The notes beneath the pieces are model-generated. The model had not been told where the DNA came from, did not search any database, and was given only the letters and a program-made list of their open reading frames with translations. This document shows positions 43,858 through 55,101 of a stretch of DNA of 64,000 bases, piece by piece; position 1 is the first letter of the stretch, and each line of letters starts with the position of its first letter. The stretch covers positions 1-64,000 of the forward strand of contig JAFUGJ010000024.1 in the NCBI GenBank assembly GCA_017469425.1. The letters are read 5' to 3'. The position numbers were made by a program, and so were the translations under genes. The DNA comes from Bacteroidales bacterium. Its GTDB lineage: Bacteria; Bacteroidota; Bacteroidia; Bacteroidales; UBA932.

Positions 43858-43865
43858 CAAATATA
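43858..43865 (-). promoter_or_regulatory. -7 element of tamL
   Basis: TATATTTG on the minus strand, six bases before the TTG start of tamL. Confidence 0.5.
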
Positions 43866-43878
43866 CGGAAAATATGCG

Positions 43879-43886
43879 TATTTTTG
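43879..43886 (+). promoter_or_regulatory. -7 element of the SpoU methyltransferase gene
   Basis: TATTTTTG on the plus strand, five bases before the ATG at 43892; divergent from the tamL -7 with 13 bases between them. Confidence 0.5.
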
Positions 43887-43891
43887 CACTG

Positions 43892-44593
43892 ATGGAAAAA
43901 ATCAGCAACAATGAGTTGAAGCTAATCCGTTCGCTGCGTGAGAAAAAGTTCCGCGACGAGAGCGGGCTGTTCCTCGCCGAAGGGGAAAAAATGCTTGCGG
44001 AAGCCCTTGCATCCGGCTTCGAGGTAGTGCGGATAGTCCGTCGGGATGAAGTCGGCTCCGCCGTCATGGAGCGCCTCAGCAATATGAGTTCTCCCTCCCC
44101 CGTGCTTGCGGTAATACGCAAACCGGCCCCTTCCGTCCACGAAGCTTCGGGCCTGTGCCTCGGGCTTGATTCCGTGAGGGACCCCGGCAACATGGGCACA
44201 ATACTCAGGATAGCCGACTGGTTCGGCATCGACTGCATTTTCGCTTCTTCCGATTCGGTGGAAATATTCAATCCCAAGGTGGTGCAGGCTTCCATGGGCG
44301 CTATTTTCCGCAAGAAGGTGGTGTATTGCGACCTGGCGGCAAAATGCCGGGAGTTCCGTTCCGCCGGGCTGCAGGTGTTCGGCACCTTCCTGAAAGGTGA
44401 AAACATCTACTCATGCGTACTGCCTTCGGAGGGTCTGGTCGTCATGGGGAACGAAGCCGTAGGCATTTCTCCCGCCGTTGCCGCAGAATGCAGCTGCGCC
44501 CTCACCATTCCCGGTTTCGGAGGAGGCTCCGAATCGCTGAATGTATCCGTCGCCACGGCAATCACGGTTTCGGAATTCAAACGCAGGAGCTGA
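43892..44593 (+). CDS. SpoU/TrmH-family RNA 2'-O-methyltransferase
   Basis: This encodes 233 residues of a SPOUT methyltransferase. Motif 1 is GLDSVRDPGNMGTILRIADWFG, motif 2 LVVMGNEAVGIS, and motif 3 LTIPGFGGGSESLNVSVATAIT, which form the knotted AdoMet site. The N-terminal part (LREKKFRDESGLFLAEGEKML) resembles the RNA-binding domain of RlmB/TsnR-type enzymes. The target 2'-OH in rRNA or tRNA is unknown. An in-frame ATG 19 bases upstream would place the start before the promoter; 43892 is preferred. It is followed by the GH13 gene after 5 bases. Confidence 0.88.
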   Translation: MEKISNNELKLIRSLREKKFRDESGLFLAEGEKMLAEALASGFEVVRIVRRDEVGSAVMERLSNMSSPSPVLAVIRKPAPSVHEASGLCLGLDSVRDPGNMGTILRIADWFGIDCIFASSDSVEIFNPKVVQASMGAIFRKKVVYCDLAAKCREFRSAGLQVFGTFLKGENIYSCVLPSEGLVVMGNEAVGISPAVAAECSCALTIPGFGGGSESLNVSVATAITVSEFKRRS

Positions 44594-44598
44594 AAGGG

Positions 44599-45912
44599 AT
44601 GGAGGTGATTTATCAGGTATTGCCCCGTTTTTGGGGAAAGGGAAAGTTTTCTGACTGGGACGGCAAAACCTTCGATTATCTCAAGTCCCTTAATGTGACC
44701 GCCGTCTGGTATACGGGAGTGCTCCGCCATTCCATGGGTAGACCGTATGTCAAGGGAAATCCCGGCTCGCCGTATTCGGTGCTGGATTATTATGATGTGA
44801 ATCCTTATCTTGCCGAAGAGCCCGACCGACGGATGGCGGAATTCGGGAATCTGGTACGCCGTACCCATAAGGCAGGGCTGAAAGTGATAATTGACTTCGT
44901 GCCCAACCATGTGAGCCCCGACTGCAAGGACCTTCCGGTTTACGACTACTGCGACTACGACTGGACCGACACGCGCAAGGTGGATTACAGCAACGGCGAA
45001 ACCTGGCACAAGATGCTGGATATCGTGCTTTTCTGGGCTTCGAAAGGAGTTGACGGCCTTCGCTGCGACATGGTGGAGATGGTGCCTCCGGAGTTTTTCG
45101 GATGGCTCATTCCCAAGGTCAGGGAAGCCCGCCCGGGATTCCTATTCATAGGTGAGGCTTACGACAGGAACAATTACCGCCGATACATAAACGAACTCGG
45201 ATTCGACTTCCTTTATGACAAATCCGGGCTTTACGACAGTCTGCGGGCCATACTCTGCAACGGGGCTTCGGCCAGGAACATCACCCATAACTGGCAGTTC
45301 CTTCAGGACCTTCAGCCCTCCATGCTCAATTTCCTCGAAAACCACGACGAACAGCGGATAGCGTCGCCATATTTCCTCTCCGACCCTTTCAAGGCCGTGC
45401 CTGCCGTCGCGGCGGGTGCTCTTTTCAACGGAGCTTCGTATATGATTTATGCGGGGCAGGAAGTCGGGGCCGATGCTGCCGAAGGTGCGGAAGGCAGGAC
45501 CTCGATTTTCAACTGGTGCCAACCCGCCCAGCTGGCGCGTCTTTACGCTTATATCCATAAAGGCAAGGGGCTTGAAGACTCCGAACTCAGGCTGCTATCG
45601 CTTTACAGGCAGTTGTTCGCTTTGCTCGGAAGCCATGTTTTCCGGGAGGGCAGCAATTACGACCTCTGCTGGTGCAACTCCCCCGCAGGAGGTTTCGACC
45701 CCGAAAAGCATTTTGCCTTCCTGCGTTACCATCGCGCACCCCGGAAACGCTATGCCGATGCCGTCCTGGTGTTCTGCAATTTTTCCGGCTCTCCCGCCAG
45801 CGTCAGTCTGAATATCCCCGGTGACCTGAGGGCGCAAAAAGAACTCGGCCGCATCCCGGCGAAAGTGCCGCTTGCAGCCGAGCCCTATGGCGTAGTGGTA
45901 AAAGAATTATAG
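44599..45912 (+). CDS. GH13 alpha-amylase-family enzyme (cytoplasmic)
   Basis: This encodes 437 residues of a glycoside hydrolase family 13 protein. The (beta/alpha)8 barrel shows VIIDFVPNHVS (region I), GVDGLRCDMVEMVP (nucleophile Asp, region II), FLFIGEAYD (acid/base Glu, region III) and LNFLENHDEQRI (transition-state Asp, region IV). No signal peptide is visible, so it acts in the cytoplasm, perhaps on malto-oligosaccharides or related glucans. A C-terminal beta domain follows (FLRYHRAPRKRYADAVLVFCNF). The ATG lies 5 bases after the SpoU stop. Bond specificity cannot be decided. It overlaps the next minus-strand gene by 6 bases. Confidence 0.9.
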   Translation: MEVIYQVLPRFWGKGKFSDWDGKTFDYLKSLNVTAVWYTGVLRHSMGRPYVKGNPGSPYSVLDYYDVNPYLAEEPDRRMAEFGNLVRRTHKAGLKVIIDFVPNHVSPDCKDLPVYDYCDYDWTDTRKVDYSNGETWHKMLDIVLFWASKGVDGLRCDMVEMVPPEFFGWLIPKVREARPGFLFIGEAYDRNNYRRYINELGFDFLYDKSGLYDSLRAILCNGASARNITHNWQFLQDLQPSMLNFLENHDEQRIASPYFLSDPFKAVPAVAAGALFNGASYMIYAGQEVGADAAEGAEGRTSIFNWCQPAQLARLYAYIHKGKGLEDSELRLLSLYRQLFALLGSHVFREGSNYDLCWCNSPAGGFDPEKHFAFLRYHRAPRKRYADAVLVFCNFSGSPASVSLNIPGDLRAQKELGRIPAKVPLAAEPYGVVVKEL

Positions 45913-46752
45913 CTTCATTCCGTAAACGACCCCCTTCACATCCACGCACATCAGTTCTTCCCCGTAGAAAAACAGCGCTTCCGGCTCGTTGGGAATGCCT
46001 GCGGAGGGAAGGTCTTCAGACCACAGTTCCCTTCCTGTGGCAAGGTCGTAGCATACCAGGGAGGAATCCCCCGCCATGCCATAAACCTGATACATGCGTC
46101 CGTCGCGGATTACTGCCCCCTGCGTGGCGAGGCGGAAAGAGTAAACCTTCCTGTCGAGGATGTCGGAGCACTGCAGGCTGACGCGTTCGTCTTTCAGCGA
46201 GGGAATCGTAAACTTCAGCACCTGGAGTCCGTTTCCAAAACGGGCATCCTTCCAACTCTCCCTGCTGTATCCGGTTACATAAATGAAGCCGCCTTCGTTG
46301 TCAAGCACCAGATTCGGGTACCAAAGCCCCATCTGCACGGGGTCCGGCAGTACGATTTTCTGCACGACGGATGCGGCGTATGCACCTGAATCCTTCCATA
46401 TCCTGAAGACGCAGATGCAGTGCTCCGCCTTGTTTTCCTGGCTCACATAAATCAGGGGAAACTCATCCCCTTTCACGAAATATTTCCCGCTCACGCATGC
46501 GTTGTTGCAATGCCAGCGCTTGTTGCCTTCAAGAGGGATGCGCTGGATATGCCGGGCATTCTCGACGGAATAAATGTCGATTGCGGGCGCCCCGTCGAAA
46601 AACTGGAAGATGCAACCGTCCAGGGCGACCGCACCCTGGCGGGAGGAGGGCGAAGCGCTGACGGGCTGCTGCCTGAATCTGACTTCGAATGAACGGGCCC
46701 CTGCGGCAGTGCAGAGCAGCAGGATGGCGGCAAGTGCAATAATCCTTTTCAT
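45907..46752 (-). CDS. Periplasmic beta-propeller-like protein of unknown function
   Basis: This encodes 281 residues with a signal peptide (MKRIIALAAILLLCTAAGARS). The body has repeated short strands with Trp/Tyr turns (PNLVLDNEGGFIYVTGYS, GAVIRDGRMYQVYGMAGD, LVCYDLATGRELW) reminiscent of a PQQ- or Kelch-type propeller, but no clear motif. It is probably periplasmic. I use the ATG at 46752; an ATG two codons earlier is possible but would leave one base after the -7 element TAATTTTG. It converges with GH13 with a 6-base overlap and is divergent from the phosphofructokinase. Confidence 0.72.
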   Translation of the reverse strand: MKRIIALAAILLLCTAAGARSFEVRFRQQPVSASPSSRQGAVALDGCIFQFFDGAPAIDIYSVENARHIQRIPLEGNKRWHCNNACVSGKYFVKGDEFPLIYVSQENKAEHCICVFRIWKDSGAYAASVVQKIVLPDPVQMGLWYPNLVLDNEGGFIYVTGYSRESWKDARFGNGLQVLKFTIPSLKDERVSLQCSDILDRKVYSFRLATQGAVIRDGRMYQVYGMAGDSSLVCYDLATGRELWSEDLPSAGIPNEPEALFFYGEELMCVDVKGVVYGMKL

Positions 46753-46759
46753 AACCATA

Positions 46760-46767
46760 CAAAATTA
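46760..46767 (-). promoter_or_regulatory. -7 element of the propeller-like gene
   Basis: TAATTTTG on the minus strand, seven bases before the ATG at 46752. Confidence 0.5.
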
Positions 46768-46779
46768 AGGCTTTTTTGC

Positions 46780-46787
46780 TAACTTTG
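46780..46787 (+). promoter_or_regulatory. -7 element of the phosphofructokinase gene
   Basis: TAACTTTG on the plus strand, exact TAnnTTTG, 42 bases before the ATG at 46830; divergent from the neighbouring -7. Confidence 0.55.
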
Positions 46788-46829
46788 CGCTGCTTTCGAC
46801 CTACAGGAAGAAATATCTTACAAAATATT

Positions 46830-48059
46830 ATGAAAGATTCTATCATTATCCTTTGCGGCGGCGGCCCCGCTCCGGGCATGAACACCGTCGTTTGCTCAGT
46901 TGCAAAAACCTTCCTTTCCCACGGCTATCGCGTTATCGGCCTGCATGGCGGATATTCCGGTCTGTTCAGCAACTCTCCCCGTACGGAAGACATCGACTTT
47001 TTCAAGGCCGACGCCTATTTCAACAGGGGCGGTTCCTACCTTCAGATGAGCCGTTTCAAGCCTACCGACAAGGACTTTGAAGAAAACTTCAACCTCGACC
47101 TTTTCAAGAGCAACAACATCAAGCTCCTGGTTACCGTAGGCGGCGACGACACCGCATCTACCGCCAACCGCATCGCAAAGTTCCTCGAGGCCAAGAAGTA
47201 CCCCATCCACAACATCCATGTGCCCAAAACCATCGACAACGACCTTCCCCTTCCCGGAAACGCCCCCACTTTCGGCTTCAATTCCGCAAAGGACGAAGGC
47301 GCGCATCTCGCACGCACCGTGTATGAGGATGCCCGCACTTCCGGCAACTGGCTGCTGATAAGCGCAATGGGCCGCAGCGCCGGGCATCTTGCCCTCGGCA
47401 TAGGCGAAGCTACCCACTGCCCTATGACCATCATTCCGGAGATGTTCAACAAGACCGGCATTTCCCTCGATAAAATCGTGAAGCTGGCAATCTCCGCCAT
47501 CGTGAAACGCAAGATTCTCGGCATCCCCTACGGCACCGTGGTGGTGGCTGAAGGCGTGTTCCACGACCTTGATCCCCGGGAAATCAAGAATGCGGGCGTG
47601 ACCATGACCTACGACGAGCACGGACACCCCGAGCTCGGCAAAATCAGCAAGGCCGTGCTCTTCAACGACATCCTCGAAAAGGAATTCAAGAAAATCGGCC
47701 TCAAGATAAAGACCCGTCCCGTGGAAATCGGCTACGATGTCCGCTGCCAGGATCCCATCGGATATGACCTCACATACTGCACCGAGCTTGCAATGGGAGC
47801 TTATGAACTCTTTGCAAAAGGCGAAACCGGATGCATGGTTTATGTCGACGCCGAGGGAGAGGCCCATCCCCTTTACCTGAAGGACCTGCAGAACGCGGAA
47901 GGCAAGATTCCTCCGCGCCGCGTGAACATCGAAGGCGGCACCGCCCAGAATTACTATTCCAACATCTGCCACTACATCACGGCAGCCGACTATGAAGCTG
48001 CCAAGGCTTATGTTCCCAACCCCGAGGACTACGACTTCTGCAAGATTCTCGGCTGGTAA
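46830..48059 (+). CDS. pfp: 6-phosphofructokinase, pyrophosphate-dependent type
   Basis: This encodes 409 residues of the PfkA superfamily. The donor-site motifs read GGGPAPG (residues 10-16), GGDD (104-107) and PKTIDND (132-138). ATP-using enzymes normally have GGDGS and PGTIDND; Asp at the second position and Lys in PKTIDND are the established marks of PPi-dependent enzymes. The reaction fructose 6-phosphate plus PPi to the bisphosphate is reversible, so it can serve glycolysis and gluconeogenesis. The upstream in-frame TTG-containing extension is rejected. A strong terminator follows. Its own promoter drives it opposite the propeller-like gene. Confidence 0.9.
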   Translation: MKDSIIILCGGGPAPGMNTVVCSVAKTFLSHGYRVIGLHGGYSGLFSNSPRTEDIDFFKADAYFNRGGSYLQMSRFKPTDKDFEENFNLDLFKSNNIKLLVTVGGDDTASTANRIAKFLEAKKYPIHNIHVPKTIDNDLPLPGNAPTFGFNSAKDEGAHLARTVYEDARTSGNWLLISAMGRSAGHLALGIGEATHCPMTIIPEMFNKTGISLDKIVKLAISAIVKRKILGIPYGTVVVAEGVFHDLDPREIKNAGVTMTYDEHGHPELGKISKAVLFNDILEKEFKKIGLKIKTRPVEIGYDVRCQDPIGYDLTYCTELAMGAYELFAKGETGCMVYVDAEGEAHPLYLKDLQNAEGKIPPRRVNIEGGTAQNYYSNICHYITAADYEAAKAYVPNPEDYDFCKILGW

Positions 48060-50213
<2,154 letters not shown>

Positions 50214-50216
50214 GAT

Positions 50217-51146
50217 ATGGAAGGCGTAGCGCCCAAATACAAGAAGATAGGACTCAAGGACATCAAAGCCTTGTTTACCGACCGGCTGTGGGGGATGGAA
50301 ACCGATTTCGCCTCCAAGGCATGGAAGGGTCTGGTGCGCTTCATGAAGCTTGCCCGCATCACACTCGACAGTTTTGCCGAGCACCGGATGGGCTTCCAGT
50401 GCGTGGCGCTGAGTTACTTCGTAACCCTTGCCATCATTCCGCTGATTGCCTTCATGTTTTTCATTTCCGACGGCCTGCATGTTTCCGACAAGCTTTCCGA
50501 CCTGCTGCACCAGGCGCTGCCGGACAATCTCGAACTCGTCAACATTGCCATAGAGAAGGCAGACAATATAATCAACGCCGCAACTTCCGGCCCCGTGGGA
50601 GTCATTTCCGCCTTAATGTTCGTCTGGACGATCATCTGGCTCATGTTCCAGACCGAACGCGTTTTCAACAATGTCTGGGGCATACGCAAGATTCCGCGCA
50701 ATATCCTGGCGCGTTTCGGCTTCTATCTCGGATTCCTCTTCCTGCTCCCCTTCCTGATAGTAATCATGTGCTATGGGATAGTTCTTTATTCCAATGCCCC
50801 TTCGCTGCTGGGCCTGGACATAACCTCCCTGCACCGTTTCTTTGGTTGGGTCGTATTTTATGCCGTGACGGTATTCACTCTGTCGGCGGCATACAAGTTC
50901 ATCCCGGCCTGCAAGGTGAGTTACAGGCACGCATTTACCGCTTCGCTGTTTTCCTCGCTGGTGTTCGTCGCATTCCAGTACCTGTATCTCGAGACCCAGG
51001 TGTTCGTCACCAGGCTGAATACGGTTTACGGAGTCATCGCAGCCGTGCCTCTGTTCCTTATCTGGCTGAATTTCAGTTTCCAAATTATAATGTATGGTGC
51101 GCAGCTGACTTATGCGCTGCAGAATGTAGATGATTACCGGCTATGA
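50217..51146 (+). CDS. YihY family inner-membrane protein
   Basis: This encodes 309 residues of the YihY/UPF0761 (formerly ribonuclease BN) family with about six membrane helices. The conserved AALSYFVTLAIIPLIAFMFF-like core, GVISALMFVWTIIWLMFQTERVFNNVWG and IAAVPLFLIWLNFSFQIIMYGAQLTYAL are present. Function is unknown; early RNase BN claims were withdrawn for E. coli YihY. It follows ligA by 3 bases and overlaps the Rel gene by 4 bases. Confidence 0.9.
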   Translation: MEGVAPKYKKIGLKDIKALFTDRLWGMETDFASKAWKGLVRFMKLARITLDSFAEHRMGFQCVALSYFVTLAIIPLIAFMFFISDGLHVSDKLSDLLHQALPDNLELVNIAIEKADNIINAATSGPVGVISALMFVWTIIWLMFQTERVFNNVWGIRKIPRNILARFGFYLGFLFLLPFLIVIMCYGIVLYSNAPSLLGLDITSLHRFFGWVVFYAVTVFTLSAAYKFIPACKVSYRHAFTASLFSSLVFVAFQYLYLETQVFVTRLNTVYGVIAAVPLFLIWLNFSFQIIMYGAQLTYALQNVDDYRL

Positions 51147-53305
51147 GTGTTTCGAAGTTCACGATAAAGGATTATAACCTCATCAAAAAGGAATGGGGCA
51201 TTCTCTTCCTGCTTGCGCAGCAGCGTTGCCGCAGCGAGGAGGAGCTTGCCGTGGTGAAGAAGGCATTCGACTTCGCCAATACCGCCCACCGCAATGTGCG
51301 CAGGCGTTCCGGCGAGCCTTACATCATCCATCCTCTTCAGGTTGCAGAGATTGTGGTAAAGGAAATAGGGCTTGGGTACAAGTCGATTTCGGCAGCCTTG
51401 CTGCACGATGTGGTGGAAGATACCGACTATACCATCGACGACATACGCAACCTGTTCGGCGACCGCATCGCCCTGCTCGTGGACGGACTTACCAAAATCA
51501 AGACCGTACTCGACAACGAAGACCGCAAGCGCGGCCCCATGACCTCCTCGGAGAGCATCCAGGCCGAGAACCTGAAGCGCATCCTGCTCACACTGAATGA
51601 CGATGTGAGGGTAGTGCTCATCAAACTTGCCGACCGCCTGCACAACTGCCGTACCATTGAATTCATGCCCGAGCACAAGCGCGACAAGATTCTCAGCGAG
51701 ACCATGTTCATCTTCATTCCCCTCGCCCACAGGCTCGGACTGTACGGGGTCAAGAGCGAGATGGAGAACATCTGGCTGCGCTTCAAGGAGCCCGAGGCAT
51801 ACAAGGAGATTTCGGACAGGGTCAACCGCAATGTTACGGCGAGGGCCAAGGAAATAAATGATTTCGTCGCCCCCATAGAATCGGCCCTGAAGCAGGCTGA
51901 CATCGCGTTCAGCATCAAAAAACGCATCAAGACCCCTTACTCCGTGTGGTTCAAGATGCGCACCAAGAATGTGCCCTTCGAACAGATTTACGACCTGTAT
52001 GCCGTACGCATCATATTTGACCCCACTTCGCCTGATGCCGAGGTGGAACGCAGGCAGGCATATCTGATTTATTCCATACTTATCGGGCTTTACACCTCGC
52101 AGCAAAGCCGTTTCCGCGACTGGATAAGCACCCCCAAGAGCAATGGCTATGAAGCCTTGCACTGTACTCTCATGAGCCAGGCCGGAATCTGGATAGAGGT
52201 TCAGATAAGGTCGCGCCGCATGGACGACATTGCCGAGAAAGGCATCGCCGCGCATTGGGCTTACAAGAACGACGGTTATCTCTCCGAAGTCGACAGCGAG
52301 ATGGACCGCTGGCTGAAGAAGGTGCAGGAAATACTTGTCAGCGAGGATGTGAATGCAATCGAGTTGTTGGACATCATCCACAAGGACCTGGTCGCCACCG
52401 ATATAGTGGTGTTCACCCCCAAGGGCGAGCAGCGTTCCGTGCAGTATGGCGCCACCGTGCTGGATTTTGCATACAACATCCACACCCACATAGGGAACCA
52501 GGCAATTGCGGCAAAGGTCAATATGAAGCTTACCCCGCTTTCCCAGACGCTCAAGGCCGGTGACCAGGTGGAAATCATTACGGCTGAAAGCGGAAAACCC
52601 AAGATTGAATGGCTGCAGTTCCTGCAGACCAGGCATGCCCGCAATCAGGTTATCGAGTATTTCAAACGGGACAGGCGGAAACTTGTGGAAAGAGGCAAGG
52701 CCGTTTATGCCGAGCGGCTGTCTGCAATGGGCGTGGAGAACAGCAAAAGCAATGTCAAGCTCTTCCTGCGCTACAATATGCTGAACGATGCTTCGGAAAT
52801 GTTTTTCCGCATAGGGCTCGGACTTATAGGCCCCGAGGCTTTCCGCAGCGCTTTCGGCTCCGGCCATGGCGAGGCTCCCCGTCTTCAGGGATACTCCATT
52901 GCAACATGCTGCAATCCCATTCCAGGCGACCCTGTAATAGGATTCAGGAATGACGACGGCACGGTGCTCATTCATAAGAAATCATGCCCGGAACTCGAAA
53001 AACTCGCAATGAAATTCGGAAGCTCCCGTTTCGTGGTGGTTGACGATTTTGAAGGTGGACTCAGCGAGTTCCCCGTCAGGCTTTCCATACGCGGCATCGA
53101 CACAAAGGGCCTGCTCAATAAAATCACCCAGTACATCTCCCTCACCATGGGCATCAACATACGCGAAATCCATCTAGGCGGCAAGGACGGTGTCATGGAA
53201 GGCTATATCGAGATGCTGGTGCACGACAGGCAGGTTCTTTCCGCCATGCTGAAGGGAATTGCGGGTATAGATGGCATACAAGATGTAGTACGGACAGATA
53301 TATGA
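51143..53305 (+). CDS. rel: Bifunctional (p)ppGpp synthetase/hydrolase (Rel)
   Basis: This encodes 720 residues with the long RelA/SpoT layout. The N-terminal HD hydrolase domain has H49, H63, HD at 88-89 and ED in VVEDTDYT, and looks intact. The synthetase domain follows with YGVKSEMENIWLRF, YDLYAVRIIF and RFRDWISTPKSNGYEALHCTL, then TGS (about 405-470, VFTPKGEQRSVQYGATVLDFAYNIHTHIG), a Zn-finger/helical region and a C-terminal ACT domain (RGIDTKGLLNKITQYISLTMGINIREIHLGG). It controls the stringent response. It overlaps yihY upstream and the lipoprotein gene downstream, both by 4 bases. Confidence 0.96.
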   Translation: MSVSKFTIKDYNLIKKEWGILFLLAQQRCRSEEELAVVKKAFDFANTAHRNVRRRSGEPYIIHPLQVAEIVVKEIGLGYKSISAALLHDVVEDTDYTIDDIRNLFGDRIALLVDGLTKIKTVLDNEDRKRGPMTSSESIQAENLKRILLTLNDDVRVVLIKLADRLHNCRTIEFMPEHKRDKILSETMFIFIPLAHRLGLYGVKSEMENIWLRFKEPEAYKEISDRVNRNVTARAKEINDFVAPIESALKQADIAFSIKKRIKTPYSVWFKMRTKNVPFEQIYDLYAVRIIFDPTSPDAEVERRQAYLIYSILIGLYTSQQSRFRDWISTPKSNGYEALHCTLMSQAGIWIEVQIRSRRMDDIAEKGIAAHWAYKNDGYLSEVDSEMDRWLKKVQEILVSEDVNAIELLDIIHKDLVATDIVVFTPKGEQRSVQYGATVLDFAYNIHTHIGNQAIAAKVNMKLTPLSQTLKAGDQVEIITAESGKPKIEWLQFLQTRHARNQVIEYFKRDRRKLVERGKAVYAERLSAMGVENSKSNVKLFLRYNMLNDASEMFFRIGLGLIGPEAFRSAFGSGHGEAPRLQGYSIATCCNPIPGDPVIGFRNDDGTVLIHKKSCPELEKLAMKFGSSRFVVVDDFEGGLSEFPVRLSIRGIDTKGLLNKITQYISLTMGINIREIHLGGKDGVMEGYIEMLVHDRQVLSAMLKGIAGIDGIQDVVRTDI

Positions 53306-55101
53306 TGAATATCAGAAAATACATACCCCTCTTCATAGCTTTGATGCTTGTTTCCCCGCTTGCGTTCGTGCATGGCTGCGCAAACACGACCGAAGCTCCT
53401 TCCGGCGGCAAGAAGGACACGATTCCTCCATTCATAACAAACATCCGTCCTCTGCCGGGAGTCACCTCCTTCCCTCTCGAAGGCGGGAAAATCGTCTTCG
53501 ATTTCAGCGAATATGTAACCTTGAAGACCGCTACCGACATTTTCCTCTCCCCTCCTCTCGAGAAACGGCCCAAGGCCAGTGTGAAAGGCAAGTCGGTGGT
53601 CGTCACTTTCGAAGGAGCTCTCGAACCCTCCACCACATATACCCTGAACCTGAACAATGCGATTGTCGACAATAACGAAGGCAACATTTTCCCCGGTTTT
53701 ACCTATGTGTTCAGCACCGGAGAGAATATCGATTCCATGTTCGTGACGGGTACCGTGCTGGATTGCAACACCCTCGCTCCCGTTAAAGGCGCAACCGTCA
53801 TGCTTTACAAGGACCACCGCGACTCGGCGGTGTTCCTCGAGCGCCCCTATGCTGCAGGACGCACGGACGACTGGGGCTTTTTCGTAATTCCTTTCATACA
53901 GGATACGCTTTACCGCATCTATGCCATCAAGGATGCGAACGGCAACAACATCTATGATCCCGACCAGGAAAGGGTGGCATTCATCGATTCTCTTGTCCAG
54001 CCCAAATGGAAAGTGGCCGATACTATCCCGGAACTGTTAAAATACGACATGACCGACACCCTCGGATGCAAGGAAAGACGCAGTGAGCATGAACTGAAGA
54101 TTTTCCGCGAGCGGCCTTCGAAGCAGCTGCTCATGAACAAGGTCCGCACATCGCCGAGGTCGGCATACATAACCTTCATGGCTTCCAATGCCTGGATAGA
54201 TTCGCTTTGGATTGGCGGTTACAGGGCCGACCAGGTCATCACCCAGTTCAATATCATGCAGGACAGTCTGGAAATATGGCTGAACGACCGGCGTCCCGCT
54301 CCCGATACCATGCATCTTTTCGTGAATTATCGCAAAACCGACTCTACCGGCATCATGCGCCCGGAACTGGAGCATCTGAAAATGGTCATGGATCCGGAAG
54401 TGAAGAAGAATTTCTCCAAGAGCCGCCGCAGGAACCTGAAGCATGAGGACACGATTTGCGTGTATACCCTGTCCGCAGAGGCCGACAAGGTGGAGCAGGA
54501 CGGCTTTGTGCTTGAGTTCAAATATCCCATCATTTATGAGAAATTCGACTCCGTGCAGTTCCGCTACATCAATCCCCGCCAGAAAGAGTTTACCGACAAA
54601 ATCAAGGTGGAGCGCGACAGCATGAATCTGCGGAGGTATGTCATAAGGCCCGAGGTCAAATTCCAGACAGGCTTCGAATACTTTCTCAAGATTCCCCACA
54701 GGGCTTTCCGCGACATCAACGGTTATTGGTCGGACAGTACGGAGGTGAAAGTCTCCCTGCCTACCGATGAAAACCTGAGCGTGATGCATGCGCTGTTTAC
54801 AGGGGTCGACCGGAAGTATATCGTGGATATGCTGAATGAGCAGAAGAACACGGTGCTCCGCAACTATGTCATAGATTCCGACTGCACCCTGGATTTCCCC
54901 TACCTGAAGGAAGGGAAATATTCGATTCGCATAACCGACGACGGCAACAGAAACTCCATAGTCGATACCGGCGACCTGCTTTCGCACCGCCAGCCAGAGC
55001 CCGTGCTGTTCGTCAAGTTTGGCGACGAGGACTATATTCAGATTCCCAAAGGCTCCGAAATCGACCAGACAATCAATGTAAAAGAATTATTCGGATACTG
55101 A
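53302..55101 (+). CDS. Ig-like (Big_5) domain lipoprotein
   Basis: This encodes 599 residues with a type II signal peptide ending at Cys26 (FVHGCANTT). An N-terminal bacterial Ig-like domain (Big_5, PF13205 type) reads APSGGKKDTIPPFITNIRPLPG with FDFSEYVTLKTATDIFLSPP, then a carboxypeptidase-regulatory-like beta fold with YRIYAIKDANGNNIYDPDQERVAF. The Gly-Gly-Lys-Lys-Asp after the lipid anchor is typical in Bacteroidetes. Function is not known; the family is widespread and often lies near ispG or gliding/secretion genes. It overlaps rel and the next barrel gene. Confidence 0.87.
   Translation: MMNIRKYIPLFIALMLVSPLAFVHGCANTTEAPSGGKKDTIPPFITNIRPLPGVTSFPLEGGKIVFDFSEYVTLKTATDIFLSPPLEKRPKASVKGKSVVVTFEGALEPSTTYTLNLNNAIVDNNEGNIFPGFTYVFSTGENIDSMFVTGTVLDCNTLAPVKGATVMLYKDHRDSAVFLERPYAAGRTDDWGFFVIPFIQDTLYRIYAIKDANGNNIYDPDQERVAFIDSLVQPKWKVADTIPELLKYDMTDTLGCKERRSEHELKIFRERPSKQLLMNKVRTSPRSAYITFMASNAWIDSLWIGGYRADQVITQFNIMQDSLEIWLNDRRPAPDTMHLFVNYRKTDSTGIMRPELEHLKMVMDPEVKKNFSKSRRRNLKHEDTICVYTLSAEADKVEQDGFVLEFKYPIIYEKFDSVQFRYINPRQKEFTDKIKVERDSMNLRRYVIRPEVKFQTGFEYFLKIPHRAFRDINGYWSDSTEVKVSLPTDENLSVMHALFTGVDRKYIVDMLNEQKNTVLRNYVIDSDCTLDFPYLKEGKYSIRITDDGNRNSIVDTGDLLSHRQPEPVLFVKFGDEDYIQIPKGSEIDQTINVKELFGY

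Noticed and set aside
41680-44406. 908-codon version of tamL
   Set aside because: The extra N-terminal 185 codons run antisense through the SpoU gene and both promoters; the TTG at 43851 gives an exact lipoprotein signal.
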